Below, piece after piece: positions 12,319 through 25,030 of a stretch of DNA of 64,000 nt. How positions within the stretch are numbered: position 1 is the first letter of the stretch; the number at the start of each line of letters is the position of its first letter. This DNA is from Cladochytrium replicatum (lineage: Eukaryota > Chytridiomycota > Chytridiomycetes > Cladochytriales > Cladochytriaceae). The notes under the pieces are model-generated. The model was not told where the DNA came from. It did not search any database and was given only the letters and a program-made list of their open reading frames with translations. The stretch is taken from contig JAHLKD010000074.1 of assembly GCA_025526935.1 (NCBI GenBank), positions 1 to 64,000 of the forward strand, in the 5' to 3' direction. A program made the position numbers and the translations under genes.

Positions 12319-12528
12319 TCTTGCCAATCTTGAGGCTCCATCCCCAAAAACATCTACTGTTGGGGAGACGTTGAAATGTGTACATAATGCTCGGTAATAC
12401 TGTGGATTTAACTGAGCGCTCGGATGCTGATTCTTTCTAGCAGGGGGAGGGGCATCCGCCAACGGCCTGCTGTGTGTTGTAGTGAATATGGGCTTTGAAA
12501 GAGAATCTTCTAACTCGACTAAGACCAC
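12319..12528 (-). pseudogene. truncated pol-side frame after gag
   Basis: An open minus-strand frame follows the gag stop closely and encodes VVLVELEDSLSKPIF, then NVSPTVDVFGDGASR, before meeting the copia junction. It has no recognisable catalytic motif and is read as the truncated start of pol. Protease or RT identity is not supported. Confidence 0.35.
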
Positions 12529-12570
12529 CCTATTGCCCTCAAGGGGGGCCCCAGTAAAAATCCTCCTCAG

Positions 12571-14204
12571 TCAAGAATCTCCGCTCGCTACACTACTGCT
12601 GAAAATTGTGTAAGATGAGGAAGTGGTAGCTGGAGCACCACTACTATTGTCTCTCTGATTCCGATAATTGGGGCAGTCCAGTCTATAATGCTTAGCTCCT
12701 TTGCAAGCAGCGTTTCGACATGGGAAAGGACTGGGATTTGCTTTTAGCCACACAGGATCTTCAACCTTCACTTTGAACTCTTCTGCTGGCAGAAAGGGGC
12801 GTTTTGACTTTTCGGACAGCTCTTTTTTAGGCTTTTGTTGAGATGATGATGGTCGCTGATTCCCAGCTGAGTCATTTTTGACATTGGGATCCTTTGCCGT
12901 ATTTATCCACTTAGCATGTGCATCAGCGAAAGGGTTTGACTTCAGGTGAGAAAACTTCTTAGCACACCAAACTCCAAATATATCCAAGTTTGTTACAACA
13001 GTGCGACTTGGATATGGTATAGCCAATTTGGACCTTTCTTGGTCCCATGATTCCCGAACTGTTAATGGAAAGCTGAATGATCCACAATACGTTGAATCAA
13101 TGTGTTCTCTGAGATGCTTCCTGTTGGCAAACTTTCGGCACGTTGGTTAAGACGTGAAATTTCATTTAACAGCTGATCCAATGATGGGAATGATTCAATG
13201 GGCAAAAAAAAAAAAATTCCAAAGTTTGCCTGGTGTGGATCAAGAAATCTGGGGAGCGGAAGCGACCAATCAAAGCTTCCTTCAACTTTTATAAATCCTG
13301 AACACGCTCATGCCTCCACTGTTCATCACGATCGTCCCACCAGCGTGACACTGCAGAATTATCTTTGAACCGTAGCACACCTCGCTCCCACGCCTGCTCT
13401 GGTGCGCCATTTCGCCATCAGGTATGTTGGCGAGATCCAAACGAGTGTGAAGACTGGCTCCAGCAGCCTTCACTGAGGCCAATTCCGCCTCTACCAGTTC
13501 GGCCTCGATGCGGAGTTGGCTGGCAAGCTCTTGGGACGACTTCAACTGCTTCTCCAAGTCATCCAAGCTGAAACTCGCTTTGCCTCCACCGATCGAGCCG
13601 TCTCTAGCTCCGCTGCAGCACTGGCTGCCTTGCGTTGTGCTTCCGCTGCCTTGCGTTGTGCTTCCGCTGCATTCTCCTGTGCAACGCGAAGCTCTCGACA
13701 AGCACTCGCCAGTTCCTTCTGCAGATCTGTCAGGTTTTTGCCAATTACATCATGATTCGATAAATTGGCATCCCAAAAATCGGTCTGGGTCTGGGAATCA
13801 GTCCAACGCTTCTCTCCATCGTCCTCGACATCAGGAACATCAATGGGATCAAGCTGATCCGTCGCCAGAACCAAGTTATCCGCAAGCGCCGCGCTCTGCA
13901 TTGTAAGTGCATCGTTCTCGATTTCAAGCTGCTCAAGCGATACAGCTGATTCAGTAAGTCCCTCTTCACATGCACGGTTTAGCAATTCCACAAGTGCATT
14001 CAGGACAGCGATCTGGCCAGATCCAACATTGGCCAAAAATCCAGCAACGTCCTCCAATGAATACATCAACAAAAACGCATTCCTCCACGCATCGCGAGGT
14101 TCCCCCAAGCGCTCTGCAAGATGCCGCAATTGTTCCCGAGGTTGCAAAGGCTGTCTAACATGAGCCCTCGCCAAGCGATCCTGAACCCTCGAAGTTGTCG
14201 ACAT
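12571..14204 (-). pseudogene. gag-like gene with coiled coil and zinc knuckle
   Basis: The probable start is the ATG at 14204 (MSTTSRVQDRL). The N-terminal part resembles a gag capsid region (DAWRNAFLLMYSL). It is followed by a coiled coil with an 8-residue tandem repeat (AQRKAAEAQRKAA). The frame shifts near 13,560, continues as a second coiled coil (LKSSQELASQLRIEAE), and shifts again near 13,280. The last frame ends at 12571 with a CCHC-like knuckle in the form C-x4-C-x4-H-x4-C (CRNAACKGAKHYRLDC). Several breaks are present, so it is scored as a pseudogene. The exact family is not known. Confidence 0.6.
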
Positions 14205-14351
14205 ATTGTGATCAGAAAAATGCGTAAAATAATCGAAACTGATCGCCTGTAATTCTGAGTAATCAGGGAGGTGTTTGTGTAGCCGGTAATACGTTCCTGA
14301 GTGAACGCACAAAAAGGTCCAAAATGGTGGGTCCTGGATGAAACCACCACC

Positions 14352-14678
14352 TGTTAAAAACCAAGGGCTTCTCCTAGCAGCGGTGGGGCGTCCCTAGCTG
14401 TACTTTAGCTAGCACAACAGCTCCAGGTTCTGTCTCTTGGCCTAGTTGAATATGGGGTGATGGTAAAGCAAATTCCCTTGTTGCACACAAGCACTCTGTG
14501 GCTAATACACATCAAGGCTGGGATTGCTGACCACGAAGACTGTGGTGTGTGAGTGTTTGGTTTGTTCCACTGTCTCCTTTATTTATACCTGTGGTGTGTG
14601 AGTGTTTGGTTTGTTCCACTGTCTCAAGGAACCAGCCACTCTCACACAGAATATTCCCACACAGAAGAACATTCAACA
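14352..14678 (-). repeat. LTR of the minus-strand element
   Basis: Read on the minus strand it begins TGTTGAATGTTC and ends TTTTTAACA. It contains a TATA-like GGTATAAATAAAGG near 14,580. A roughly 37-bp direct duplication (CTGTGGTGTGTGAGTGTTTG and following bases, at about 14,540 and 14,590) lies in the promoter-proximal part, as often seen for U3 enhancers. Only one LTR copy is in the window, so the boundaries rest on the TG...CA ends alone. Confidence 0.55.
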
Positions 14679-14769
14679 ATGACAATAAAGAAAATAAACA
14701 GCATGACTGCCCAAAACATAAACCGAGCAATAGCATAAAAACCTCTCAAGCCCGAGAGAAAAAGCCTAT

Positions 14770-17350
14770 TGCACAATTTTGGAAGAAATTTTCTCTAATT
14801 GCCCAATCATAGTCTGAATAGCCTGATTGATAATCATAACCTCTGCCCAAGAGAGAAGATGCTTTTGGCAGAAGCTGTATATTTTACTCAATCCAGCTGA
14901 GGGAATGTCAGAAATGTCAGAAACCCAAAGAAAATGCTCAATCCAGTAAAGGCAGCAATATATGAGAGTTTTGGGAATCCTATTCAGTGCAGAAGGAGGT
15001 ATTTTATCATAGATTGTTGTTGAACTCAAGTCACCAATGTTTGATTTAAGACTGGACATCATGATATCCAAGCATCTGTCAAGAATTACTGTCTCATAAA
15101 TTGATAAATCAATTGAAATCAAAATCACTGCAACGGCTGAAATTGGTCAAGAGGTCACTCACACTCTTGTGCATAAACTTGATCGCTCCACCTTGCATAA
15201 TCTCAATCAAAAAATCTATATCGCAGCAGTTCAGCTGATGCAAGGGTCTCTTCTGTATTGAGAAGCTCTGCCAGGACACTTAAAGAAACCGGTACTCTGA
15301 TGACACAGAGAATTCCAAACACTCTTCTGAAATTCTCAGCTGATCCTCCAGTAGTTTGGAGAGCATTTTCCAAGAGTTGGTGATACTTTGAGTCAATACC
15401 TCTGCCCTGTGATGATATGATAGACTTAGCTTCATCTTCAGTTTGTGGAGATTCTGATCTGATCAGGTCACACACAAGCCTCATACATACAAAAACCCCT
15501 TCTGCTGCAGCACTGAGATAGTCAATTGCTTCTTCTAGCAGCTTTTTATTCTATCCAAGAAAGATTTTAAGGCGCTCGTGTGAGTAGATTTTGATGTCCT
15601 TCAAATTGTCTTCATCAGTTGGGCAAAGCTCTGTGCAGTGAATGTCATAGAGCACGGAGAAGACATCAGGCTCTGGCCTTCCAGTCACCAGAAGCTTCAC
15701 ATTCTTTGGAGTCTTGTTGGTAGAGTTTGCAAGAGCTGACGATAATCTCTTGCAGTTTTTTGTACCAGCTTGTCTACATTCATCAAGTGCATCCAAAATG
15801 ATCACAATCTTCTCACTGGTACCATTTTGCGCATAATGGTATTGTAGGGGCTGAAGCATGAGTTTGTCAAATTTGGTTAGGACATCTTGGTGTAACAGTG
15901 AAAGTTTGGAACTCTTATCTTGCTCACAGAGGTCCATTAGGAAGGTGCAAATTTGTGCATCAAACTGACTGAGTTGATAAGCAATTGACTCAATCACACG
16001 ATGAGGATCATTTTTTGAGCTATCATTAAACTTGCAGAAAAACTGAGCTCCAAGGATGAATTAACTGGTGGTTCATTCTCCAGAGATTGCTCTGCTTGTT
16101 TTGGTAGCCTGCGACTGAAGTAGGCTCCCACAAACCATCCCATGATTGATTTCCCAACTCCTGCCCCACCTCAGAGCCACATAACTTGACTGGCTTCAGG
16201 GTCCTCAATCCAAGTGTTGATCTTCTCTAGTTGCCATGGCGTGTTCCACTTACATAGGATTCAGCATATGACTTGATGTCAGATTCAATGTCAACTTGTT
16301 TCAACCACTCTTTCAGCAAGTCGGTTTGTTTTGGCTGAATAGACAAGACTGGTAGAACTGGGTTCATTGTTGAAGCTGATGCTCCTCCTGAGTGTTTCAT
16401 GGCCAAAAGGCACTTGTTGATCTCAAGTTTCAGGTCTGCCATGTTAGATTCCCATTCTGTTTGACCAGGCTCCACCATTGAGAAATCCACAAAGAACCGG
16501 CCAGATGTCATGAAGCCAGCTTCATTAAGTTCGGCAAAAATCTCATCAGTTGTTGCCTTTGGATGAGGTTTCCAAAGCAAATTTGGAACCACAGTTTTCC
16601 GTAGCACAGATGCATACTCTATCTCCCGCAGACAGTTGTAAGATTTCTGAACAAAGAATCAAATCAAAAGTCAAACAACAAACTGCTGTAAAACTTACTG
16701 AATAATCCAAGGTCAGGCATGGAGAGAAGATTGTGCTTTTCTTGACCGCTTCGGTCATGCGTTTATAAACGTCGCCACTCATTTGGTGTTTGTCCATCCA
16801 GACTTTGAGTCCGCTCGCAGTGAGCTCGTCATAAATGCGATGCACCTTTTCTTTGCTGCCCCACCTATCAAACGGAAAATCAGTTAACATTAAAAGAAAA
16901 ATTTTGTCGTTGCTCACTGGTAGGACAGCATCAGATCAAAGGTCTCACCAGTAGGAAACTGGGATTCTGCACCGGATGACGGACTCGCGAACGGAGTAAC
17001 AGGATTCGTTCGAGGCGGCGTAGTTGGCACAGTTGCGGTCGCTCCAACAACCTCAACGAAAATCGTGGGAGCCTTCGAACGAGATCCAAGCAAGCGACCT
17101 TCGACCAGCTCAATGACATCCTCTTCGCGCTCAAGATTCTCGCGATTCTCTCCCAACAAAACGTAAAGGGAAAATTCGGCGTCACCTATATCACACTCTT
17201 TCTTCACCTGGAAAACAAGCATGAGTGAATTTGTTCGCGCTGCCCCGGTGTTCTTACCTCCTTCCGCAAAAAAGCAATTGACTCATCCTCGTAGATTGTC
17301 ACGATAACCTCGTTACCAGCATGGGTGAAACTGCTGGGCCAATATCCACC
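14770..17350 (-). pseudogene. TIR-NACHT NLR-like gene, decayed
   Basis: Upstream exons (about 17268-17350, 16918-17207) encode a possible beta-grasp or ubiquitin-like N-terminus (VIVTIYEDESIAFLRKE), then a Pro/Ser linker and the start of a TIR domain (FDLMLSYQ). Clean GT-AG introns lead to 16699-16864 (GLKVWMDKHQMSGD) and an exon from 16646 (SYNCLREIEYA), which keeps the Glu position used by TIR NADases. The NACHT domain follows: GGAGVGKS (about 16,145-16,170), NDPHRVIESIAYQLSQ, Walker B (IVIILDALDEC) and KLLVTGRPEP. A helical region similar to those C-terminal to fungal NACHT domains ends near 14,770. Breaks are a frameshift near 16,235, TGA at 16,171 directly before the P-loop, a frameshift near 16,045, TAG near 15,551 and a shift near 15,200. 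No WD40, ankyrin or TPR sensor repeats are seen. Such proteins act in immunity or heterokaryon incompatibility. Confidence 0.75.
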
Positions 17351-17710
17351 CTAAATCACAATATTCTGATTGCTCTGATTATTGTTGGCCTTGACGTTGC
17401 AAGAACGCCACACACAATTCCCACCCAAACGAACATCCACTCACTCGATCTCCGCAATGGGAAACTCTCAGTCGCAGCGGACCAAATTCTGCAACGTTTG
17501 CATCAACACTGGCATGCTTGGATCTCCACACAAATGAATGTAATGAGGGATTGCAGTAGAAAGAAAATTTGCAATAATGGTCGCTGGTATCACGTGTCCA
17601 TCCAAGCTCAAGGTGGCCCAGGGGATACAAAACACCATCAACCAGAACTTGGAACTGGAGCGGGAGGAGGAGGACATTACTGGAGATATCAGCTATTCTA
17701 CCCACAAGAA
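17351..17710. other. region between the NLR relic and ARP1
   Basis: No gene can be supported. Short open frames exist on both strands, including one reading MGNSQSQRTKFCNVC on the plus strand from about 17455 and a 108-codon minus-strand frame. The minus-strand frame could be a first exon of the NLR relic, because a good donor (GATCGA|GTGAGT) lies near 17,437. The region must also hold the ARP1 promoter. Confidence 0.4.
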
Positions 17711-19310
<1,600 letters not shown>

Positions 19311-19379
19311 ATTGCAGCGTTAATAGAATCGCCATATTACCATGTAGGGTAGCTAGGGTTAGTCAGTCCCACCGAGGCC

Positions 19380-20416
19380 ATGAGCGCACACCACGATGAC
19401 CAGGACGATCTCAACCCAACCTTCACCAGCGGGTACAGGCCTGGTGCAAAGAAGAGTGCCGCTGAACTCGCTCAGCTAGATGCTCAGGACGGTGAGCTGG
19501 GATATTACTTGAAACAGCCTTCAGTCCCCAACCCTTACCTATTTCTGTTCGGAAAATGGTGCATCCCCTGGCGACACCACTTTCGAATGATTCTTGATTT
19601 GCGTACAAAGAGTCTCTGCAGAAATGGAAGGCTTCGTTGGGCCTCAAGGCCGCTGGCACTTCCGACAGGGCTCGCGTCATTATTGAGTCGATGTCTCTCG
19701 AAGTTCCGGATCGTGCTGACGTCGTAATGCGCACAGGCTCTGAAGGTATGCTTCGTTTACAAAATGGAAACCTGTCGAATCTCTTCAATAACTTAACCGA
19801 TCCCGCTTGGATTTTGTTCACAGAGGACCTCAAGAGGCTCACGCAGATTTCCATGACGATTAAGGAGGGTGTCGAGTACCGCCTCAAGGTCAAGTTCAGG
19901 TCTGTTACACAAGTGGACCATGTCCCCAATACGAATCACTCAATGACATGGTGATCTTTAAAGGGTCGAGGGTGACGTAGTGTCGGGATTGAAATATTTG
20001 CACCTCGTAAAGCGCATGGGCATGAAAGTCGACCGTACGGAAGAAATGTTGGGATCATACGGTCCTGCTCCTCGTGAGTTGTTCAATATGTGAACGCGTG
20101 ATGGGGTCTGATGAGTTGTTCTTTGGCTTGTGTCCCACTTCAGAGCCGTACGAGAAGAAGGTCGGTCTCACCTTTCGCACTGTTATATCAGACTTGTAAC
20201 CTTTGCTTTTTGTTAAGTTCCTGCCTGAAGAAGCACCAAAGGGAATGACTGCTCGTGGCCACTACAACGTTCAGAGCCGGTTTGTTGATGACGACAATGT
20301 TACCCACCTGCTCTTCAACTGGGTAAGCCTTAACCCTCCCCGGGAAATGATTCTCATTTATTCTGAATCTCGCGTTACACTGACAGTCGTTCGACATCAA
20401 GAAGGACTGGGACTAA
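19380..20416 (+). CDS. RDI1: Rho GDP-dissociation inhibitor
   Basis: Seven exons: 19380-19491, 19611-19745, 19824-19899, 19964-20073, 20144-20160, 20218-20322, 20387-20416, giving 194 residues. The N-terminus is acidic (HHDDQDDLNPTF). The immunoglobulin-like prenyl-binding domain shows SLQKWKASLG, FRVEGDVVSGLKYL, SYGPAP, EEAPKGMTARGHY and VTHLLFNWSFDIKKDW, all typical of RhoGDI. It extracts prenylated Rho, Rac and Cdc42 GTPases from membranes and keeps them GDP-bound in the cytosol. Exon 5 has only 17 bases, but all junctions close in frame. One acceptor is AAAG rather than CAG or TAG. A C-terminal length similar to yeast Rdi1 supports completeness. Confidence 0.95.
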
Positions 20417-20764
20417 AGCGTGAATAAATTTTGCTGGGTTGTGTGTTTTCCCGTTCTGCATTTCGTTTTTCTTGGCGGCCAGATCTTCACTGTTTTCTGT
20501 TTGTGAGAGGCTGCGCCAATGTTTGAGTGCTTTTGGACATCGACCAGTGCCTTTTGAATCAAAGTGTTCTTTTCTCCGTAAAGTTAAAATCTCCCTGTGA
20601 AACCAACCGCTGTTTCAGCCACGGGTCCGCTGGTGGGGGTGCCGTGGGACCGTGCCAGACACCGGGTCTGATTTTCATTTTCATTTGTTTAGGGGAGCGA
20701 CTGTCCATCGTGGCAGAGACAACAAAGGCTCGTGCTGGAGAATCGACTCGTTGCCATCATCACA
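20417..20764 (+). other. intergenic, upstream of the reductase gene
   Basis: 348 bp between two same-strand genes. No coding potential was recognised. It presumably holds the RhoGDI 3' end and the promoter and leader of the next gene. Confidence 0.5.
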
Positions 20765-23700
20765 ATGAAGCGTTTCTGGCTATCATCACTCGGCTCGCTG
20801 GCCTCCCATTTCGCACTCCTGTGGATCCTGTCAGCACTTCTTCCATCAAATGTGTCCGCTGTCTTCATCAAAAAATATTTCATCGACCTCCCTACAGCAT
20901 CTGATGTCTCAGCTCCATCCGCCTACAACCGAAACGAAGCGTCTTTCAGCACCAGCAATGTTGGGGACTCAAACTACGAGTTCCACTGGAGGGTCAATGA
21001 CACCAGGTTATATGTCTGGATGAAAATGCGGGTTGACCCGGCATCGGGAAAAACCATCGGAGTGAATAGCTCGTGGATGGGGATAGCGTTCGGTGCGACA
21101 ATGCTCAAGTCGCAATTCATCATCGCACATCTCGATGCGACACCAACTGTAAGGATTTGACATCGGTTAACTTACCGCCTAGGTGACCTAACACTTTGCT
21201 TCAAATCAGGGTGTTCCATTCTCGAATTTCCATGAACACACTTCCGTTCTAGGTGGCGTCTACGCTTCCCCCGAGAAGAAGCAGGAAGTGGTTGATTCCT
21301 GGGTCATCCGTCCTGTGAGCAGCACTTACAACGGCAAGAACTGGACAGCCGAGTTCTCCCGAACACTCACCCCCCGCGATTCCCTCCACATCGACCTCTC
21401 AACAACCGGCCAAACCGACATGCTCTTTGCCTTTTATCCCGGTTACCCGATCTCCTCAACCGATTTCGTCTACCACGGTGCAAACACTGCAACTTACACC
21501 TCACACGGCTACCTACTCGCATCCCTCGACGGCTCCCTCCGACCGGTATCCGTCGGAATCCCAGACTCGACCTTCCGCTCCGCACACGGCATCATCATGA
21601 TGACCCTCTGGCTCTTCTGGTTCCCCGCCGGCGTCGTCATCGCGCGCTACCTCCGCTCGTTCCCAGGCTGGAACATCATCCACATCATCTGGCAACTCGC
21701 CGGCATCTTTGCCTTCATCGTTGCCGCCTGCCTCGCAATCTTCACAGTCGACTTTGGAAACCCAAAGAAACTCGTCAACATGCCGCACTATTACCTTGGC
21801 CTCACGATCCTTGGCCTTGTCGTCATCATGGTGATCCTGGGCAGCATCGCAAGGAGTAACCTGACAACCGCCGAACGGGGCTACGCAACAGCACTGTTTA
21901 TACGCTTGGCGCACAAGGGTCTCGGATGGTTGCTGGTTCTCGCCGCATTTGTACAGATGTATCTCGGCATCAACGCGCTGCACCCGTGCTGGACCCAACC
22001 GGACGGGTGTCCTGCGGGCAGAGAAGACGGGATCTATCGCTGGGTCCTGTACGTCGGCTTCGCACTTTTGTTGGTGCTCGGGTTCATCATGGCGGAAATC
22101 ACGATGGCGGTGGTGTTCAAAGGGGGGCTGGCGGGGTACTTGTTTGAGAGGTCGCAGTATCGGAAAGGGCTGAGTCGGGTGAGCGAGGATGTGGGGAAGG
22201 CGAATCGGAAGGAGAAGGGGGATGGGTCAGCCGCGCTTATGGCCAAGCATGCATCGCAGGACCTTCGGAGCGAGAAGGAGAGGGGTCTGCAGAAGAGGGA
22301 GTTCCTTGAAGCGAAGCTTGCGAAGGAGGAAGGGTTGAGGAGCTTTACGTGGCAGTCTTTGGACGATAGCGTGAAACAAGGGTGAGCAAATTGTGCAATT
22401 CCTTAGTTGAATTCAATTCAACTCGCTCATTTTCCGACTGCTTAGGAAAGTGTATGTCGTTGGAAATGGAAAGTACGTCTATGATGCAACATCGTGGATT
22501 TCCAGCCATCCCGGTGGAACAGGTAATGAATGTGGTCGACGTCCGATTTACTAACAACGCTGACAATTGACCTTTCACCAGTGATCCTCCATTCTGTATC
22601 CGGAACCGACATTACCAACGATTTCTTCTACAGGTATACTTACATTTCCTCTCCATCGGACGTGTTGGGACTCATGATCATCCCATTTTCTGTGCAGCAC
22701 ATTCTTCGATGCAACAGAGATGCAACTCCCGCCATCGATCTACCCATCTGCTCGACGTGGCAACCCCCGCCAGAACCCTCTACCCGCTCAAGGCGAGAAT
22801 TTTCCTCCGTCCGAAGGCGAACTCGCACGAACAGCCGATCTCGATCCTGCTGCGTACCCGATGGTTACGCCGTCCGATTGGAGCGTTTTATCGCGGGCTC
22901 GAAGGACGCACGTTCACAGCAACGCTGCAATTCGAAGGCTCGCGTCGCTTCGCGTGGGAGAGCTCAAGGTTGATAGTGAGGCCGTTCGGAGGGCGATCGG
23001 AAACAGACCACTCAGCTCGCGACCCGATGCCGGTAAAGAGTATTCTCACACTCATTCTTGTTCACAGCTGACAGCTTGCTCTCCTTCAGTCCATCCATTT
23101 GATCCGTTCGAGTTCCGAAGATACGCGCTCACCTCCACAGCAACCCTCGTACCGCCTCAAAACAAGGAAAACAACCGCTTGGGCGGCATGGTCGTCCGCC
23201 TCCGTTTCTGCCTCTTATACCCCAACGACACCCGCGTCAACGAGCCCGCGACCTTCCTCCCCGGCGACACCATGCAGATCCAGATCCGGCAAACGGGCAA
23301 CCGCGCCAGCAGCATGTTCGGCGTCAGCGATTCCGGACCCAAAGTCGTCGACTTTACAACACGGTACTATACCGCCATCAGTGGGTGTCCGATTGCTTTC
23401 GAGATCATGGTCAGGGTGCCGGAAAAGGGTGGGGCGATGGCGAACTTGTTGGCGAAGCAGGTGCCGGGACAGAGGCAATATAAGATCCGGGGACCGTTTG
23501 GGATCAATTTCCTTGCGATAGCGGGGAGCGTGCCGAGACCCGTGGGATCTGTGCATCCGCCGATGTGGACGACGTTTGTGTCGAGAGGTAGCGGTTTGAC
23601 GCCGTTCTTGCAGTTGCTGCATTATTTGTTCCTTCCTGAACATGCTAGGACGAGAGTGAGCAAAAGAAATGTCTTGCGGAAAGTGGAATGCGCAAGCTGA

Positions 23701-25030
23701 ATTTGGGTTGCCACAGGTTCTTCAAGCATTTACGGTGACGGAGAGAGAAGAGCTTCCCCTACAAGTTGGTGATCTGGTTGTTCCGCGTGCCCAGAGCATG
23801 GATGGATGGTGCTTTGCTGAGAGTGGTATGTAGATGTACCTCTCCTATGTCCACTTCTTAATAAGCTAACTATCGCTTCCAATAGTGTCAAGTGGGGCCA
23901 CTGGGTACGTGCCACTTTCGTTCCTAGCACCACGGTTTGCCAACTCTCGTGGCGCTGGAGAGCACAAGTTAGTCTTGCTTCATTACACGGATTCGCCAGA
24001 GACGCTATGCGGTCTCACCGAGCTCACCGGCGCCGCTCTTGCATATCCTGGCCGCGTCGAATACCACATAGTTTTCACTAAAAGCACGCAGTCACTAGAC
24101 TCGATTCTTGTCGAGCGTGACCGTCGTCGTCAGCGAAACCTTCCCAACGGCGATGCAGATCTTATCTGCGGTATTGGCACCGAGCAGAACCTTTCCCCAA
24201 CTGACCGATTGAAACATCAGTTCTTCTACTTGGACTGCACGCATTTGTACGATCGTACCTCGCTCGACGGCGGTCGTGTCCGCAGCATCCTAATGAAATG
24301 GGCAGCATCGGGTAGATCATCCGGCTTTGCTGATTCGAAGGTGGCGGTTGTGTGCGGCCCGCCCGCGTTCCAGGACCTGATGATTGAAACTTTGGTGAAC
24401 TCGTGCAGTTACGGCATGAGCGATGTACACGCCTTGGCAGCATCGGCGTCCGCATACGACGACGAGTTGCTCCGTGTCGGACAGATTACTACCGCTTCAC
24501 CGCCCCAGTCACCGCAATCTGCGTCAGATTCCGATGTAGCTTCATCCGTTGCGACGTTCAGGCCCCGACCCGCATCGCATCAACCTCCAGCACGGTACAC
24601 CCAGCCTCCAGAAGAACCCTCGCGCCGACCGTTATCGTACCAGCCGCAACCAACCTACCTCGCTCCACCATCGCTCGCACCGCCAAACATGCAGATGCAG
24701 CAGTTGCCCCACCCGGGAGTCATGGGCTACGCTGTTGTACCCGTCACTTCAGCCCCCATGCAGTACGGACAGCAATATCCGGCCCCGCAGGTGTACCTCC
24801 AGCCTACACCGATGCAGCAGTACGGCTCGCTGCCGCCGGTGCCGACGCAGCAGTACGCACCGCTTCCGCCAATTCCAACGGCTTCTTACTTACCAGTGAC
24901 AAATGATCCGGGCCTTCGGACGGACTTGAATCTCCCTGGGCAGCCAATGCAACCGAAAGGAACTTTCCGCCCGCCGCAGCGCTTTTCGGTGCCTGTTGCC
25001 AACAGGGGACAGCCGAGCGGCACTAATTGA
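20765..25030 (+). CDS. DOMON-cytochrome b561-cytochrome b5-FAD/NAD reductase with embedded SH3-like domain
   Basis: Eight exons: 20765-21148, 21210-22381, 22446-22522, 22582-22633, 22698-23032, 23090-23655, 23717-23825, 23886-25030. They close in frame into 1,279 residues. Order: signal peptide (1-32); DOMON-like domain (about 35-225); cytochrome b561-type membrane domain (about 250-440; HGIIMM, HIIWQLAG, MPHYYLGL, AHKGLGW); cytochrome b5-like segment (about 520-562, SSHPGGT); and a reductase (from about 674) with a flavin motif (RYYTAIS), a nucleotide-binding GSGLTPF, and VAVVCGPPAF near 1056. An SH3-like stretch of about 52 residues (863-914: REELPLQVGDLVV, DGWCFAE, GYVPLSFL) lies between GSGLTPF and the rest of the NAD lobe. 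The second b5 heme His appears replaced by Thr. The tail (from about 1090) is Pro/Gln-rich. The likely role is transmembrane electron transfer from NAD(P)H to an external acceptor such as ferric iron or ascorbate radical. Confidence 0.88.

Larger units (their letters stand above)
12319..14678 (-). mobile_element. minus-strand LTR retrotransposon fragment (LTR, gag, start of pol)
   Basis: A 327-bp LTR (14352-14678) is followed on the minus strand by a gag-like gene with a zinc knuckle and then a short pol-side reading frame that ends at the junction with copia element 2 near 12318. RT, integrase and the second LTR are absent. The superfamily was not determined, because the domains that separate Ty3 from copia are missing. 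Confidence 0.65.
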
